From an uncultured Clostridium sp. (lineage in GTDB: Bacteria > Bacillota > Clostridia > TANB77 > CAG-508): a stretch of 39,198 bases of DNA. Under the pieces are notes generated by a model. It was not told the origin of the DNA and searched no databases. It worked only from the letters and a program-made list of their open reading frames with translations. Where the stretch lies: positions 1 to 39,198 of the forward strand of contig CANOWW010000017.1 of NCBI GenBank assembly GCA_947571115.1. Reading direction: 5' to 3'. Below are positions 1 to 8,807 of this stretch, piece after piece. Position 1 is the first letter of the stretch, and every line of letters begins with the position of its first letter. Made by a program: the position numbers and the translations under genes.

Positions 1-392
1 TCTGTTCTTTTATAAGTTTTAAATCCCATATATTCATAAAATCCTTTTGCTTTAGGATTTTGTTCATTGACTGCTAGTCTATTCACATTATAATTTTCTA
101 TACCATAGTTCAACAGCTGCTTTCCTAATCCTTTTCCTCTTTCACTATTTTTAATAAACAACATTTCAAGTTTTCTATCTTCTATTCCCATAAAAGAAAT
201 CGGTTGATGATTTTCATTTTCTATCATTACTAAATGTGATACTCCCAAAATAGCTTGTGGTACATATTCTTTTATATTTTCTATTTCTCCACTTGATAAA
301 AATAGATGTGTTGCTTTTACTGAATCTTCCCATACTTCTAATAATTGATTTATTAGTAATTCTGTTTTTTCTTTTATTTCAATTATTCTCAT
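1..392 (-). CDS. GNAT family N-acetyltransferase (3' end outside window)
   Basis: The minus-strand frame opens with ATG at 392 (MRIIEIKEKTELL) and stays open to the window edge, giving about 130 residues of an unfinished protein. The acetyl-CoA pyrophosphate-binding motif of GNAT enzymes is visible as ERGKGLGKQLL, followed by NRLAVNEQNPKAKGFYEYMGF, the usual last strand and helix of the fold, so only a few residues are missing. The family moves an acetyl group from acetyl-CoA to an amine; the small YjaB-like members have unassigned substrates. A purine-rich stretch (GAGGGGA) precedes the start. The GNAT assignment is firm; the substrate is unknown. Confidence 0.85.
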   Translation of the reverse strand, partial: MRIIEIKEKTELLINQLLEVWEDSVKATHLFLSSGEIENIKEYVPQAILGVSHLVMIENENHQPISFMGIEDRKLEMLFIKNSERGKGLGKQLLNYGIENYNVNRLAVNEQNPKAKGFYEYMGFKTYKRT

Positions 393-416
393 ATCTATCC
401 CCTCATATACTGTAAG

Positions 417-491
417 TTATCGCTCTTTTATCACAACATCAACAATATCACCAAAGCTCTTGTTTATTACTGCACTAAACTTTAATTCCAT
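417..491 (-). CDS. Possible 24-residue micro-ORF or gene remnant
   Basis: An ATG at 491 preceded by GGAG opens 24 codons (MELKFSAVINKSFGDIVDVV, then IKER) and ends at TAA 417-419. It lies between the DUF6440-like gene and the acetyltransferase, in the same direction. I do not recognise the sequence. The frame stays open for seven codons upstream of the ATG before a stop, so it may be the tail of a decayed gene instead of a functional peptide. Nothing else is recognisable between 393 and 524. Confidence 0.22.
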   Translation of the reverse strand: MELKFSAVINKSFGDIVDVVIKER

Positions 492-524
492 CCCAAATCT
501 CCAAAACTCAATCTATTTTTATCA

Positions 525-632
525 TTATTCTTTAGTAATAACTGGTTTTCCTGCACTATCCATTAAAACTGTCATTCCACCAGAATATCCTGATTGTCTA
601 TAAATATAATTAACTCCTGTTTTATTTTCCAT
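525..632 (-). CDS. DUF6440-like very small protein (35 aa)
   Basis: The 35-residue product MENKTGVNYIYRQSGYSGGM..., ending MDSAGKPVITKE, matches the C-terminal two thirds of DUF6440 proteins of Firmicutes, whose core runs as TGVNY, an aromatic, GYxGG and LxD-GKPV. Typical members have about 55-60 residues, with an N-terminal strand region missing here. The start at 632 is supported by GGAGG about eight bases upstream, and an in-frame TAG lies directly before it, so the protein really begins late. Its function is unknown. It follows the VanZ-domain gene in the same direction. Short length could mean truncation or a minimal variant. Confidence 0.55.
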   Translation of the reverse strand: MENKTGVNYIYRQSGYSGGMTVLMDSAGKPVITKE

Positions 633-685
633 TTTCTATTCCTCCAATCATTTTACTAGCTTGTAATTTACGGAGCTGAAATCAA

Positions 686-2091
686 TTACCTCAATGCTGA
701 TATTTGACATTCCCAAAAATTATCTTCATTATTAATGTATCCTTCAAATTGATATACAGGTCTATAATACCCTTTACTATCATAAATGTAATTTAAAGCA
801 TAATTTTTAATATAAAGTGTATCTCCCTTATTAAAAGGTATATATTGTTCAAAATTACCTTTTAAAATGTCCTTATAAGCTTCCTTTACAGATATTATTT
901 CTTCTTGTCCTACATATTCATTATAAATAATATTATAATCTAAATTAGCTATTTCATTTTTTGCAAAAAATTGTACCATAATTAAACCAGATTCAAAGTT
1001 TGATTTTTTATTTGAATAATCTTCATTTTGTAAATCCCATCGAATCATATTATTATTTTGAATACTGCATACTGCATTTTTAGGTAATAAGTTATAATTG
1101 TTTAAATATTCTTCGATTTTAGTTTTACTATTTTCTAAATCTTCTTTAGAAAGTTCACCATACTCCTTCCAATTTGTATAAGACCATGTTCCTGTATTCA
1201 TAAAATAAGTCAGTTGGTATTTTTCATCAGTTACAAATATTTTATTATTTCTTTCTGTACGAATATTTTTGTTAAATTTTATATTTTCGATATTTTCAAT
1301 TATTTTACTAAATTCTTTCGCACGATTAAAATCATTAGTATATTTATTGTGATAGGTAGACACATTTCTTGTTTCATCATTTAAATCTATACTATTTTCT
1401 ATTGTAATTACAGACATATTTTGTTTCTCAGCTGGTATAATTCCTAAATTTCCGTATTTTTGATTATGATATACTATCAATATAACCAAAAACAGCAATG
1501 CATAAAATGTAGGTATCAATAGCATTTTAATTGTAGATTTCATTTTTACTTTTTTATTTCTTATTATATCTAATAGAAACATAATAACAAAATATCCAAA
1601 TATACTACCTATAAAATTATGAAGTAAGTCATCCAGTTCAAATATTCCTTTTCCTGTCATTAATTGTATTAGTTCAATAGATACTGTAGTTATAAAAGAT
1701 ATACTACTAATGATTGAAAATCTTTCACATTTTTTAGATAATAGCGGTAATAAAAAACCTAGTGGTGCAAACATTAACATATTCAGAATAATGAATTGTA
1801 TTCTGTATATGACCATTTGTTCCAAGCATTAAAATAGCCACTAAACAATGAAAGATTTACTTTACCATAATTGGCTGATCTACTAAGTATTGTAATACCT
1901 AAAACGAGTAAATACCATACAGACAGTAATATTAATAGAATCCATTGTTTTTTTGATAATGTTTTTGTTCCATGAAAAATCTTTTTATATATAAAAAATA
2001 TAAAAAAATAAATTAAGAATAATATAATTGTTATACCCAAAGCAATTATTCCATACTTAAATAATGTTTCAACTATTGTAATAATATCCAT
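686..2091 (-). pseudogene. VanZ-domain membrane protein with C-terminal extracytoplasmic domain, frameshifted
   Basis: Two minus-strand frames belong to one gene. The first (2091 to about 1783) has two membrane helices and a VanZ-type strand ending NKWSYTEYNS; the second continues with the VanZ signature ILNMLMFAPLGFLLPLL, ELIQLMTGKGIFELDDLLHN and further helices, then about 230 soluble residues rich in Asn, Lys and Tyr. The change of frame falls near 1790-1800, where a one-base difference would join the two (TEYNS to ILNML). VanZ proteins are membrane proteins linked to teicoplanin resistance in one case, mostly of unknown role. Either the gene is broken or the base is a sequencing error. 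The soluble extension is not part of the standard VanZ fold, and I do not recognise it. Confidence 0.75.
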
Positions 2092-2273
2092 AAGTGTGCC
2101 CCTTTACTAAACAGCCTTATCAATTTTCCTTATATTTTATTATATATACAATAAAAAAACAATTAATATTTTCTTAATTTTTCAAATCTATGTAATCGTT
2201 TGATTTCATTTCTCTCCCCAAAATTGTTTTAATTAGCTTTCATATTTATATTTCAAATAGTAAATTATTTTTA

Positions 2274-2624
2274 TTACTCATTCAATTTTCTTATGGCTTC
2301 TTCTTCATTCTCTACAAAAAATATATTTTTTCCATTATTGCTTTCATAGATAAAATCTTTTAATGGCTGACTTGTATATTTTGAATAATCCCCATATATA
2401 GCAAATTTTATTTGATAAGTTATAAACTTTTGCAAAATTTCTCCTGCTATCCCTGTACTCAATATAAAGAAATCTTCTACTATCGCCTCTTTATTTAACG
2501 CTATTTTATTACAATTTGTTTCATATTTTACAACCATCATAAAATCTATGGCTGACTCTACATCTTTTATTACCATTTCACTGCTCTTCACGATTGCTAC
2601 TTCATTCACAATTTTAGTTTGCAT
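2274..2624 (-). CDS. DUF4180 domain-containing protein
   Basis: The 116-residue protein starts at ATG 2624 (MQTKIVNEVAIVKSSEMVIK), chosen because AAGGAG lies seven bases upstream and a longer reading would run into the preceding hxlR-type gene. It matches the DUF4180 family: the early strand, a central FFILSTGIAGEILQKFITY helix, and a C-terminal half ending FVENEEEAIRKLNE that resembles STAS/MazG-like small folds. The function is unknown. It begins 17 bases after the HxlR regulator's stop codon, so the two are almost certainly one operon, an arrangement I recall from other Clostridia. Confidence 0.78.
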   Translation of the reverse strand: MQTKIVNEVAIVKSSEMVIKDVESAIDFMMVVKYETNCNKIALNKEAIVEDFFILSTGIAGEILQKFITYQIKFAIYGDYSKYTSQPLKDFIYESNNGKNIFFVENEEEAIRKLNE

Positions 2625-2640
2625 TTCATCACTCCTTACC

Positions 2641-2967
2641 CTACTTATTTTGTAATTTATAAAAATCTCCAAATGAAGCCATTATATCAAGCATTTTACT
2701 TAATTCTAATCCTAAATTCGTCATTCCATATTCAACTTTTGGTGGATTCGTTTTATAATCTTTTCTATATATAATACCATCATTTTCAAGTTGTCTTAAA
2801 TTATCTGTCAATACTTTTTGCGATATTCCATCTAGCGATTTTAATAATTCATTAAATCTCCAAGACCTACTCATTAAATTTCTTATGATTAGTAATTTCC
2901 ACTTACTACCAATTAAAGAAACTGTTGTAGCAACAGGACATTCAGGTAATTCATTTTTATTTTTCAT
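2641..2967 (-). CDS. HxlR family winged-helix transcriptional regulator
   Basis: The 108-residue product has the HxlR layout: an N-terminal conserved Cys (ELPECPV), the helix IGSKWKLLIIRNLMSR, the recognition segment SQKVLTDNLRQLENDGII, and the wing ending PKVEYGMTNLG. HxlR proteins are dimeric repressors or activators that often respond to reactive electrophiles or oxidants through that Cys. I prefer ATG 2967 over an in-frame GTG at 2973 because the AGGTG ribosome-binding site fits it better. It is transcribed away from the cupin gene at 3107, and a dyad at 3018-3045 between them is its likely operator. Confidence 0.88.
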   Translation of the reverse strand: MKNKNELPECPVATTVSLIGSKWKLLIIRNLMSRSWRFNELLKSLDGISQKVLTDNLRQLENDGIIYRKDYKTNPPKVEYGMTNLGLELSKMLDIMASFGDFYKLQNK

Positions 2968-3017
2968 TTTCACACCTCACACAAATTTATTCACATTATA
3001 TCACATATTATAAAATT

Positions 3018-3045
3018 AGTATATAGTTACTTTAAAGTGCGTACT
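3018..3045. promoter_or_regulatory. Dyad in the hxlR/cupin divergent promoter region
   Basis: A perfect 10-bp palindrome ACTTTAAAGT at 3029-3038 lies inside a wider AGTA...TACT dyad between two divergent genes. HxlR-type regulators bind such AT-rich dyads in divergent regions, so this is the best operator candidate. Binding is inferred from position and symmetry only. Confidence 0.5.
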
Positions 3046-3106
3046 TGTTTTTTATCATGTGATTTGCTATAAATAAATTATAAAATAATTAAAGGAGGAT
3101 TTTAGT

Positions 3107-3460
3107 ATGTCAAATTATAAGAAAGTGAATTTAGAAAATGCACCAAGAGTGGAACTACATGATAAATTAGGTTTAACCGGTAGCGAAATTAGTATTAATA
3201 CGATTTCTGCTGGAGAATGTGTACCTTTTATTCATTCTCATAAACAAAATGAAGAAATTTATTATATTACAGCTGGCTCTGGTAAAGCAATTATTGATAG
3301 TCAAGAAATTAATTTAGTTTCTGGTGATTGGATAAGAATAACTCCAATAGCAGAACGCCAATTTTTTGCCTCTAAAGATAATTCGATTTCTTATATCTGT
3401 ATTCAAACAAAAGAAAATTCACTTGAAGAATTTACTGCCAATGATGCCATTATAAAATAA
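3107..3460 (+). CDS. Cupin domain protein
   Basis: The 117-residue protein is a single small beta-barrel cupin. Motif 1 is seen as HSHKQNEEIYYITAGSG (metal ligands His, His, Glu), followed by a GDWIRITP strand for motif 2, where the usual second His is replaced (ERQFF). AAGGAGG precedes ATG 3107 at good spacing, and a strong hairpin follows the stop. It is divergent from the HxlR regulator, which probably controls it. Cupins of this size often act as oxidases, isomerases or small-molecule sensors; the substrate cannot be read from the sequence. Confidence 0.85.
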   Translation: MSNYKKVNLENAPRVELHDKLGLTGSEISINTISAGECVPFIHSHKQNEEIYYITAGSGKAIIDSQEINLVSGDWIRITPIAERQFFASKDNSISYICIQTKENSLEEFTANDAIIK

Positions 3461-3464
3461 TTTT

Positions 3465-3500
3465 AAAAATCTCTGAAAGTATAATTTTCAGAGATTTTTT
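3465..3500 (+). terminator. Intrinsic terminator after the cupin gene
   Basis: AAAATCTCTGAAA pairs with TTTCAGAGATTTT around a short loop and ends in a T run, five bases after the cupin stop codon. Confidence 0.85.
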
Positions 3501-3565
3501 CATCAACTATATTTCCTTTATATTGCTTATAACATTAATAATAGTACCCTATTAATAGTCTACTA

Positions 3566-3988
3566 TCATTCTATATTTTCCCAAATTTTTTGCAATAACT
3601 CCTTCAAATTTTTTCTTTCCTCTCTTGTCAAACAAAATAGCATTTTTCTTTCTACATCTGCTATGTATTCGCCAGCTACTTTTCCTTGTCTTTCTCCTAA
3701 CTTAGTCAATTTAAGCACTCTAATTCTTTTATCTTGCTCACTCCCACAAATTTGTACAAATCCTTTATTTTCTAATCTTACCGCCATTTCTGAAATAACT
3801 GGTTGCGACAAATGAAGGGAGTTTTCCAATTGCTTTAGTGTCATTTTATTATACTTGCTTTGTATTAGTTTTGCTAACAACTCTGTTTGTGGCATCGTTA
3901 ATTCCTTTTTCTTTAAAGCATTATTAATTTTTCTTGACATTTCATTCTGAATTTGCTTTATTAAAACAAGATTTAAATTTTGATACAC
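3566..3988 (-). CDS. MarR family transcriptional regulator
   Basis: The 140-residue product carries a winged helix typical of MarR: MTLKQLENSLHLSQPVISEMAVRLE as helix-turn-helix, then GFVQICGSEQDKRIRVLKLT as wing, flanked by dimerisation helices. A longer frame opens at TTG 4006, but the GGGAGG inside that extension is the ribosome-binding site for GTG 3988, so I use GTG. Two tandem palindromes directly upstream (4010-4052) look like its own operators, implying autorepression. No other gene stands in the operon; its wider targets and ligand are unknown. Confidence 0.85.
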   Translation of the reverse strand: MYQNLNLVLIKQIQNEMSRKINNALKKKELTMPQTELLAKLIQSKYNKMTLKQLENSLHLSQPVISEMAVRLENKGFVQICGSEQDKRIRVLKLTKLGERQGKVAGEYIADVERKMLFCLTREERKNLKELLQKIWENIE

Positions 3989-4009
3989 TTTCTTTCCTCC
4001 CAACAATAA

Positions 4010-4052
4010 AACAATAGAACACTATTGTTTCAACGTCAATAGTGTACTATTG
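4010..4052. promoter_or_regulatory. Tandem MarR operator-like palindromes
   Basis: Two copies of CAATAG-N4-CTATTG, at 4012-4027 and 4037-4052, start 25 bp apart and lie just upstream of the marR-type gene's ribosome-binding site. Such paired 16-bp dyads are typical for MarR dimers that repress their own promoter. Confidence 0.7.
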
Positions 4053-4084
4053 TTTTATATTAGGTAATATTTTCGATATTCTAA

Positions 4085-4921
4085 CTATTTAAAATAAATC
4101 GTTGGACTGACTACTTCTCCATCTTTGTACATCTCAAAATGCAAATGTGTTTCATCCGCAATTTCAAAACTTGCCGTCTCGCCTACTGTTGCTATGGTTT
4201 GTCCTTTTTCAACTTCTTCGCCTTCTTTGACAAACTCTGCTGTCAACAAATTTGAATACATCGTTTTAAACCCATTTGCATGAGAAATAATCACTGTTAA
4301 CCCATAACGTGGGTCATTTTTGATACTTTCCACTTTTCCACTTTCAGATGCTGCCACAACTGCTGCTTTATCAGCTTTAATGTCAATCCCGCTATGAGTG
4401 CACCATTCGTCTAACGTTTTTGAATACAATAAAGTTTCCATGGCAAAATCTTTCGTAATTTCGCCTGCAACCGGAGCTTGAAAACTTAGCTCTTTTTCTG
4501 GTTCTTGTTTTGGCTCTTCCTTCGTTTCTTTCGCAGGCTCCTCTACTGGCTTCTTTTCTTCTTTTTTCTCTTCCTTGACAACTGGGCTAACTGGTTCTTT
4601 GCTCTCTGGCGTCACAACTGTTGTATTCTGAACCGTTTGCTCTAATTCCACTTCAATGCTTTCATTTGCCGTATTACTATTTTCTACTGTCTTATCTTGG
4701 GAATAGCTCGCCTCCTGCAATTCTTCATTTGGCACAACATTTTCCTCTTCCTGTTTTAAGGCAAGTAGACTCGCTTCTGCCTCATCATTCAAACTTTTAC
4801 TATACATTACAAAAATGGTTACAAACGTAACTACCGATAACACCACTGCAACCGCAAATATTGTAATCATTTTTCTCTTTTTTTCTTGCTCAAAAAAATC
4901 TCTTCTCCCCATATATATCAT
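4085..4921 (-). CDS. spoIIQ: SpoIIQ-like M23 (LytM) endopeptidase-domain protein
   Basis: The 278-residue protein has a cytoplasmic basic start, one membrane helix (about 19-40), a long Glu/Lys/Pro-rich linker (about 55-145) and a C-terminal LytM domain. The segment LLYSKTLDEWCTHSGIDIKA is characteristic of SpoIIQ, the forespore membrane protein that pairs with SpoIIIAH to connect forespore and mother cell during engulfment. The zinc-binding residues look complete (H176xxxD180 and H259-x-H261), as in clostridial SpoIIQ and unlike the degenerate Bacillus form. ATG 4912 is an alternative start. A general M23 peptidase is the other reading, but the combination of anchor and motif favours SpoIIQ. 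Confidence 0.75.
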   Translation of the reverse strand: MIYMGRRDFFEQEKKRKMITIFAVAVVLSVVTFVTIFVMYSKSLNDEAEASLLALKQEEENVVPNEELQEASYSQDKTVENSNTANESIEVELEQTVQNTTVVTPESKEPVSPVVKEEKKEEKKPVEEPAKETKEEPKQEPEKELSFQAPVAGEITKDFAMETLLYSKTLDEWCTHSGIDIKADKAAVVAASESGKVESIKNDPRYGLTVIISHANGFKTMYSNLLTAEFVKEGEEVEKGQTIATVGETASFEIADETHLHFEMYKDGEVVSPTIYFK

Positions 4922-4983
4922 TTCCTTCCTATCTTTAATTGATTATATATGGTAGTATTTTCAATTTAAGCAAAATTATACAT

Positions 4984-6126
4984 TTAAAGTTGAATTATTT
5001 GTTCCCAAGGCAAATCTTTTTTTCCAAAATGGCCATAATTAGTGGTTTTAGTGTAAATTGGTTTGCGCAAATCTAGACTTTCGATAATCCCTCTTGGCGT
5101 TAAATCAAATTTTTCCTCAATTTTCTCTACAATTTTGTCTTCTGAAATGGTTCCAGTTCCAAACGTGTCTACCAAAATGGAAACTGGATTTGCGACCCCA
5201 ATGGCATAAGAAAGCTGGATTTCGCACTTTTGGGCATAACCATTCGCCACAACATTTTTCGCAATCCACCTTGCCATGTAACATGCTGAACGGTCCACTT
5301 TTGTGGGGTCTTTTCCAGAAAAAGCGCCCCCACCATGGCGGCTATATCCGCCATAAGTATCCACAATGATTTTTCTTCCTGTCAAACCGCTATCGCCCAA
5401 TGGTCCACCAATGACAAATCTGCCTGTTGGATTGATGTAATATTTCGTATTTTCATCCAAAAGTTCTTTTGGCACAATTTCGCCAATGACCTTTTCTTTC
5501 ATATCTTTTTTTAATGTTTCCAAATCCGCATTTTCTGTATGTTGCGTAGAAATAACAATCGTGTCAACGCGAACTGGCGTGTCTTCTTCATATTCGACTG
5601 TTACTTGCACTTTTCCATCTGGACGTATGTAATCAAGAATCCCTTGTTTTCTTACTTCTGTCAGCCTTTTGGCTAATTTATGCGCCAAATAAATCGGCAT
5701 TGGCATGAAATCTTCTGTTTCATTTGTGGCAAAACCAAACATCATGCCTTGGTCTCCTGCGCCTTCTGATGCGACGTTTTCGCCCTCTTTATCTTCATAG
5801 GATTTATCAACACCAATGGCAATATCTTGAGATTGTTTTGAAATATTTATCAAAACTTTGCAAGTTTGATAATCGATATCTTTTTTTTCATCATGATAGC
5901 CAACTTGTTTGATGGCATTTCTGACAACTGCCTCCAAATCTACTTCTGCGATAGAGGTAATTTCACCTGTTAGCAAAATTTGCCCTTTTCCTGCCACTGT
6001 TTCGCAAGCAACTCTCGCTTGCGGGTCTTTCTCCAAAAAACTGTCCAAAACGTTGTCTGAAATAAAGTCACACAATTTATCTGGATGCCCTTCTGTTACA
6101 CTTTCTGATGTAAATAATTTTCTCAT
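4984..6126 (-). CDS. metK: S-adenosylmethionine synthetase
   Basis: The 380-residue enzyme makes SAM from methionine and ATP. Signature segments are present: GHPDK at residues 13-17 with the active-site His, GAGDQG (ATP-binding) and [16 protein letters not shown] (P-loop-like), and the protein ends DLPWEQ as usual. The start at 6126 is preferred because GGAGC lies six bases upstream and [17 protein letters not shown] is the conserved N-terminus; an eight-residue longer reading is unlikely. Its leader carries a SAM-I riboswitch and a terminator, so expression should fall when SAM is plentiful. Confidence 0.98.
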   Translation of the reverse strand: MRKLFTSESVTEGHPDKLCDFISDNVLDSFLEKDPQARVACETVAGKGQILLTGEITSIAEVDLEAVVRNAIKQVGYHDEKKDIDYQTCKVLINISKQSQDIAIGVDKSYEDKEGENVASEGAGDQGMMFGFATNETEDFMPMPIYLAHKLAKRLTEVRKQGILDYIRPDGKVQVTVEYEEDTPVRVDTIVISTQHTENADLETLKKDMKEKVIGEIVPKELLDENTKYYINPTGRFVIGGPLGDSGLTGRKIIVDTYGGYSRHGGGAFSGKDPTKVDRSACYMARWIAKNVVANGYAQKCEIQLSYAIGVANPVSILVDTFGTGTISEDKIVEKIEEKFDLTPRGIIESLDLRKPIYTKTTNYGHFGKKDLPWEQIIQL

Positions 6127-6154
6127 TTTTTGCTCCTTTCCTTGCTTCATGCAA

Positions 6155-6188
6155 AAACGCCTTCTAAAATCCTGTTTTAGAAGACGCC
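6155..6188 (-). terminator. Riboswitch-controlled terminator in the metK leader
   Basis: Read on the minus strand, GGCGTCTTCTAAAAC pairs with GTTTTAGAAGGCG-type sequence across a short loop and runs into a T stretch just before the metK ribosome-binding site. This is the expected expression platform of the SAM-I aptamer. Confidence 0.85.
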
Positions 6189-6218
6189 AAAAAATTAATT
6201 CATAAAATATTACATTTT

Positions 6219-6322
6219 AATCATCATTCAAAGCATCTTCGCTTTGTCGGTATTAGCACCTTAAAAAATTAGGTTGCTGTGGAGTCACAGAGCCGATTCT
6301 CTCGTCCACTCTTGATAATAGA
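6219..6322 (-). promoter_or_regulatory. SAM-I (S-box) riboswitch aptamer
   Basis: On the minus strand the region contains the conserved S-box elements in order: TTATCAAGAG, the GGA...CGAGAGAATCGGCTC internal-loop helix, CAGCAACC, then GGTGCTAATACC, and a closing helix of ATTATCA with TGATGAT. It sits between the metK promoter and a leader terminator, the standard arrangement for SAM-responsive attenuation. Confidence 0.95.
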
Positions 6323-6330
6323 TTATTTCT

Positions 6331-6359
6331 ATTTTACAATTTTTTATGTGATTTGTCAA
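6331..6359 (-). promoter_or_regulatory. metK promoter
   Basis: On the minus strand, TTGACA (6354-6359) and TAAAAT (6331-6336) are 17 bp apart, directly upstream of the riboswitch. Confidence 0.8.
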
Positions 6360-6364
6360 GTGTT

Positions 6365-8662
6365 TTACTCCAAAATTTCCAGTCCCGCAAATTTTGCCAT
6401 CAATCTCTTATGCCCAGCTTTTTCAAATTGAATATCGACTTTTAAATCATCTGCTTCTGCTTCAACAGAATTAATCCTGCCTTCTCCAAATTTCTTATGA
6501 AAAACTCTAACGCCTGCCTGATACGCATTCAAATCGACTTCGCTTTTTTTCGTTTTATTCAAATTTGCCAAAAAGCTTTCTGCACTTTTAAAACCATAAC
6601 TTGACGCTACCGCCTTTTTTGAAATTTCATGACTTTTATATTCCACGACTTCACTGCTAAATAAGCCATTTCCCCCGGAATTTCCATAGCTCCATTCATA
6701 TTTACTATCACCAAATCCCTGATTACTGCTTTGTTCTAATTCTTCATATCCATCCAACATTTGCGCCGGAATTTCCTTAATAAATCTTGATACATTGTTA
6801 AAACTGGTTGAGCCAAAAATCGTCCTTTGTTTCGCACATGTCATAAACAATTTCTCTCTCGCACGCGTAATCCCCACATAACACAATCTGCGCTCTTCTT
6901 CTAGTTCCTTCTCCTCGCCAATCGATTTATAACCCGGAAAAATTCCTTCTTCCATTCCGACCAAAAACACAGCTGGAAATTCCAAACCTTTTGCACTATG
7001 TAATGTCATCAAAGTCACCGAATCTTGCGTCTCTTCCATGCCATCCAAATCCGAACTTAACGTAATTCCTTCCAAAAATTCTGTCAAAGAATGATCAGCT
7101 GACTGTTCTTCAAACTCCATCGCAACCGTCAAAAATTCGTTTAAGTTTTCAATTCTGTTTTCTGCCTCGGTTGTATTCTCAGCCTCCAAAGCCTTCGTAT
7201 ATCCCGTTTTTTGCAACGTATTTTTAATCAATTCTGAAACAAGAATCGAGTCTTTTTCTGTTCGCAATTCTTCAATAGCTGCCACAAATTCTCTTGTATT
7301 TCCAAAAACTCGATTTAAGCCAAATTCGTCTGCCCTTTTGATGATTTCATACATCGAAATTCCTTGGGCAGTCGCCAATTGCTCAACATGTTCCAAACTC
7401 GTTTTGCCCACACCACGCTTTGGCTCATTGATAATCCTCGTCAAACTCAAATTATCAGCCGTATTGTGAATTAATCTCAAATAGGCAACAATATCCTTGA
7501 TTTCTTTTCTCTCGTAAAATTTCAGTCCGCCAATAATTTTATAAGGAATGTTCTCCCTGCGCAAAATATCTTCTATGCTTCGCGACTGCGTGTTCATTCG
7601 GTACAACACAGCAAAATCAGAATATTTATAATATTCTGTCCTACGCAAATGATTGATTTCTTCCACAATATAATTGGCTTCATCGTATTCGTTATCGCCA
7701 CGATACACTTTTGGCAAACTCCCCGCCTCATTGCTTGTCCACAATTTCTTTTCATATTTGGTTTCGTTATTTTTAATCACTTCATTGGCAGCATTCAAAA
7801 CACTTTGCGTGCAACGATAATTTTGTTCCAATTTGATAATTTTTGTCCCCGGAAAATCTTTTTCAAAGTTCAAAATATTAGAAATATCGGCTCCTCGAAA
7901 AGAATAAATTCCTTGGTCGTTATCGCCAACAACTGTGATATTTCCAAATTTGCTAGCCAATAACGTTACAAGTGTAAATTGTGCTTTGTTTGTATCTTGA
8001 TACTCATCTACCAAAACATATTTGAATTTATCGGAATAATATTCCAAAACATCTGGATTATCCAGCAAAATTTCTATCGTAAAATTAATAATATCGTCAA
8101 AATCAATGGCGTTATTTTCTTTTAATCTTTTTTGGTAAAGTCCAAAAATCTCAGCAATTTTCTCTTTTCTAAAATCTCCATTTGCCTTCGTTGCATACTT
8201 TTCCGGCGTTAGCATCTCGTTTTTAGCGTTGCTGATTTCATATAAAACAGATTTGTCACTGAAAATTTTATCATCTAAATTTTGCTCTTTCAAAATTTTC
8301 TTTATCATAGACTTTTGGTCAGACGTATCAAAAATCACAAACGAACTGTCAAACCCAATGCGGTCAATTGTTTTTCGCAAAATCCTAACACAAATTGAGT
8401 GAAAAGTGCCCATCCAAATATCGCTTGCCGTATCTCCCACTAAATTTTTGACTCTTTCTTTCATCTCATTGGCTGCTTTATTGGTAAAAGTAATCGCCAA
8501 AATATTCCATGGTTTCACATTTTTCTCGCCAATTAAATAGGCAATTTTATGTGTCAAAACCTTCGTTTTTCCACTTCCCGCCCCTGCGATAACCAAACTT
8601 GGACCTTCTGTATTCGTCACTGCTTCGTATTGCTTATCATTTAATTCATCTAATAATCCCAT
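6365..8662 (-). CDS. pcrA: UvrD/PcrA-type superfamily 1A DNA helicase
   Basis: The 765-residue protein shows the full SF1A motif set: Q motif LNDKQYEAV, Walker A GAGSGKT (27-33), AITFTNKAANEM, GTFHS, Walker B VDEYQDTN, GDNDQGIYSFRGA, EQNYRC, VTLMTLHSAKGLEFPAVF and ERRLCYVGITRA. It unwinds DNA 3'-5' in nucleotide excision repair and removes recombinase or RNA polymerase from DNA. The C-terminal region with GVRVFHKKFGEGRI is the PcrA tail that contacts RNA polymerase. A GGAG ribosome-binding site precedes ATG 8662. The next gene in this direction, metK, has its own promoter. Confidence 0.97.
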   Translation of the reverse strand: MGLLDELNDKQYEAVTNTEGPSLVIAGAGSGKTKVLTHKIAYLIGEKNVKPWNILAITFTNKAANEMKERVKNLVGDTASDIWMGTFHSICVRILRKTIDRIGFDSSFVIFDTSDQKSMIKKILKEQNLDDKIFSDKSVLYEISNAKNEMLTPEKYATKANGDFRKEKIAEIFGLYQKRLKENNAIDFDDIINFTIEILLDNPDVLEYYSDKFKYVLVDEYQDTNKAQFTLVTLLASKFGNITVVGDNDQGIYSFRGADISNILNFEKDFPGTKIIKLEQNYRCTQSVLNAANEVIKNNETKYEKKLWTSNEAGSLPKVYRGDNEYDEANYIVEEINHLRRTEYYKYSDFAVLYRMNTQSRSIEDILRRENIPYKIIGGLKFYERKEIKDIVAYLRLIHNTADNLSLTRIINEPKRGVGKTSLEHVEQLATAQGISMYEIIKRADEFGLNRVFGNTREFVAAIEELRTEKDSILVSELIKNTLQKTGYTKALEAENTTEAENRIENLNEFLTVAMEFEEQSADHSLTEFLEGITLSSDLDGMEETQDSVTLMTLHSAKGLEFPAVFLVGMEEGIFPGYKSIGEEKELEEERRLCYVGITRAREKLFMTCAKQRTIFGSTSFNNVSRFIKEIPAQMLDGYEELEQSSNQGFGDSKYEWSYGNSGGNGLFSSEVVEYKSHEISKKAVASSYGFKSAESFLANLNKTKKSEVDLNAYQAGVRVFHKKFGEGRINSVEAEADDLKVDIQFEKAGHKRLMAKFAGLEILE

Positions 8663-8763
8663 TTTTGCTCCTTTATAAAACTTCTGTTTGCATTATTATA
8701 TCACTTTTTCAAAAAAAGTCAATGATTTTTTGAAACGAAATTCTACTTTTTTCATCGATGGAG

Positions 8764-8797
8764 AAAAGGCCGTATTCCAAGTAGAACACGACCTTTT
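8764..8797 (-). terminator. Intrinsic terminator after purB
   Basis: Read on the minus strand, AAAAGGTCGTGTTC pairs with GAATACGGCCTTTT around a six-base loop and ends in T residues, eleven bases after the purB stop. Confidence 0.85.
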
Positions 8798-8807
8798 ATA
8801 TAACAAT

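Noticed and set aside
5094..6205. Several plus-strand open frames opposite metK
   Set aside because: Their proteins resemble nothing, lack ribosome-binding sites and lie wholly within a conserved enzyme gene.
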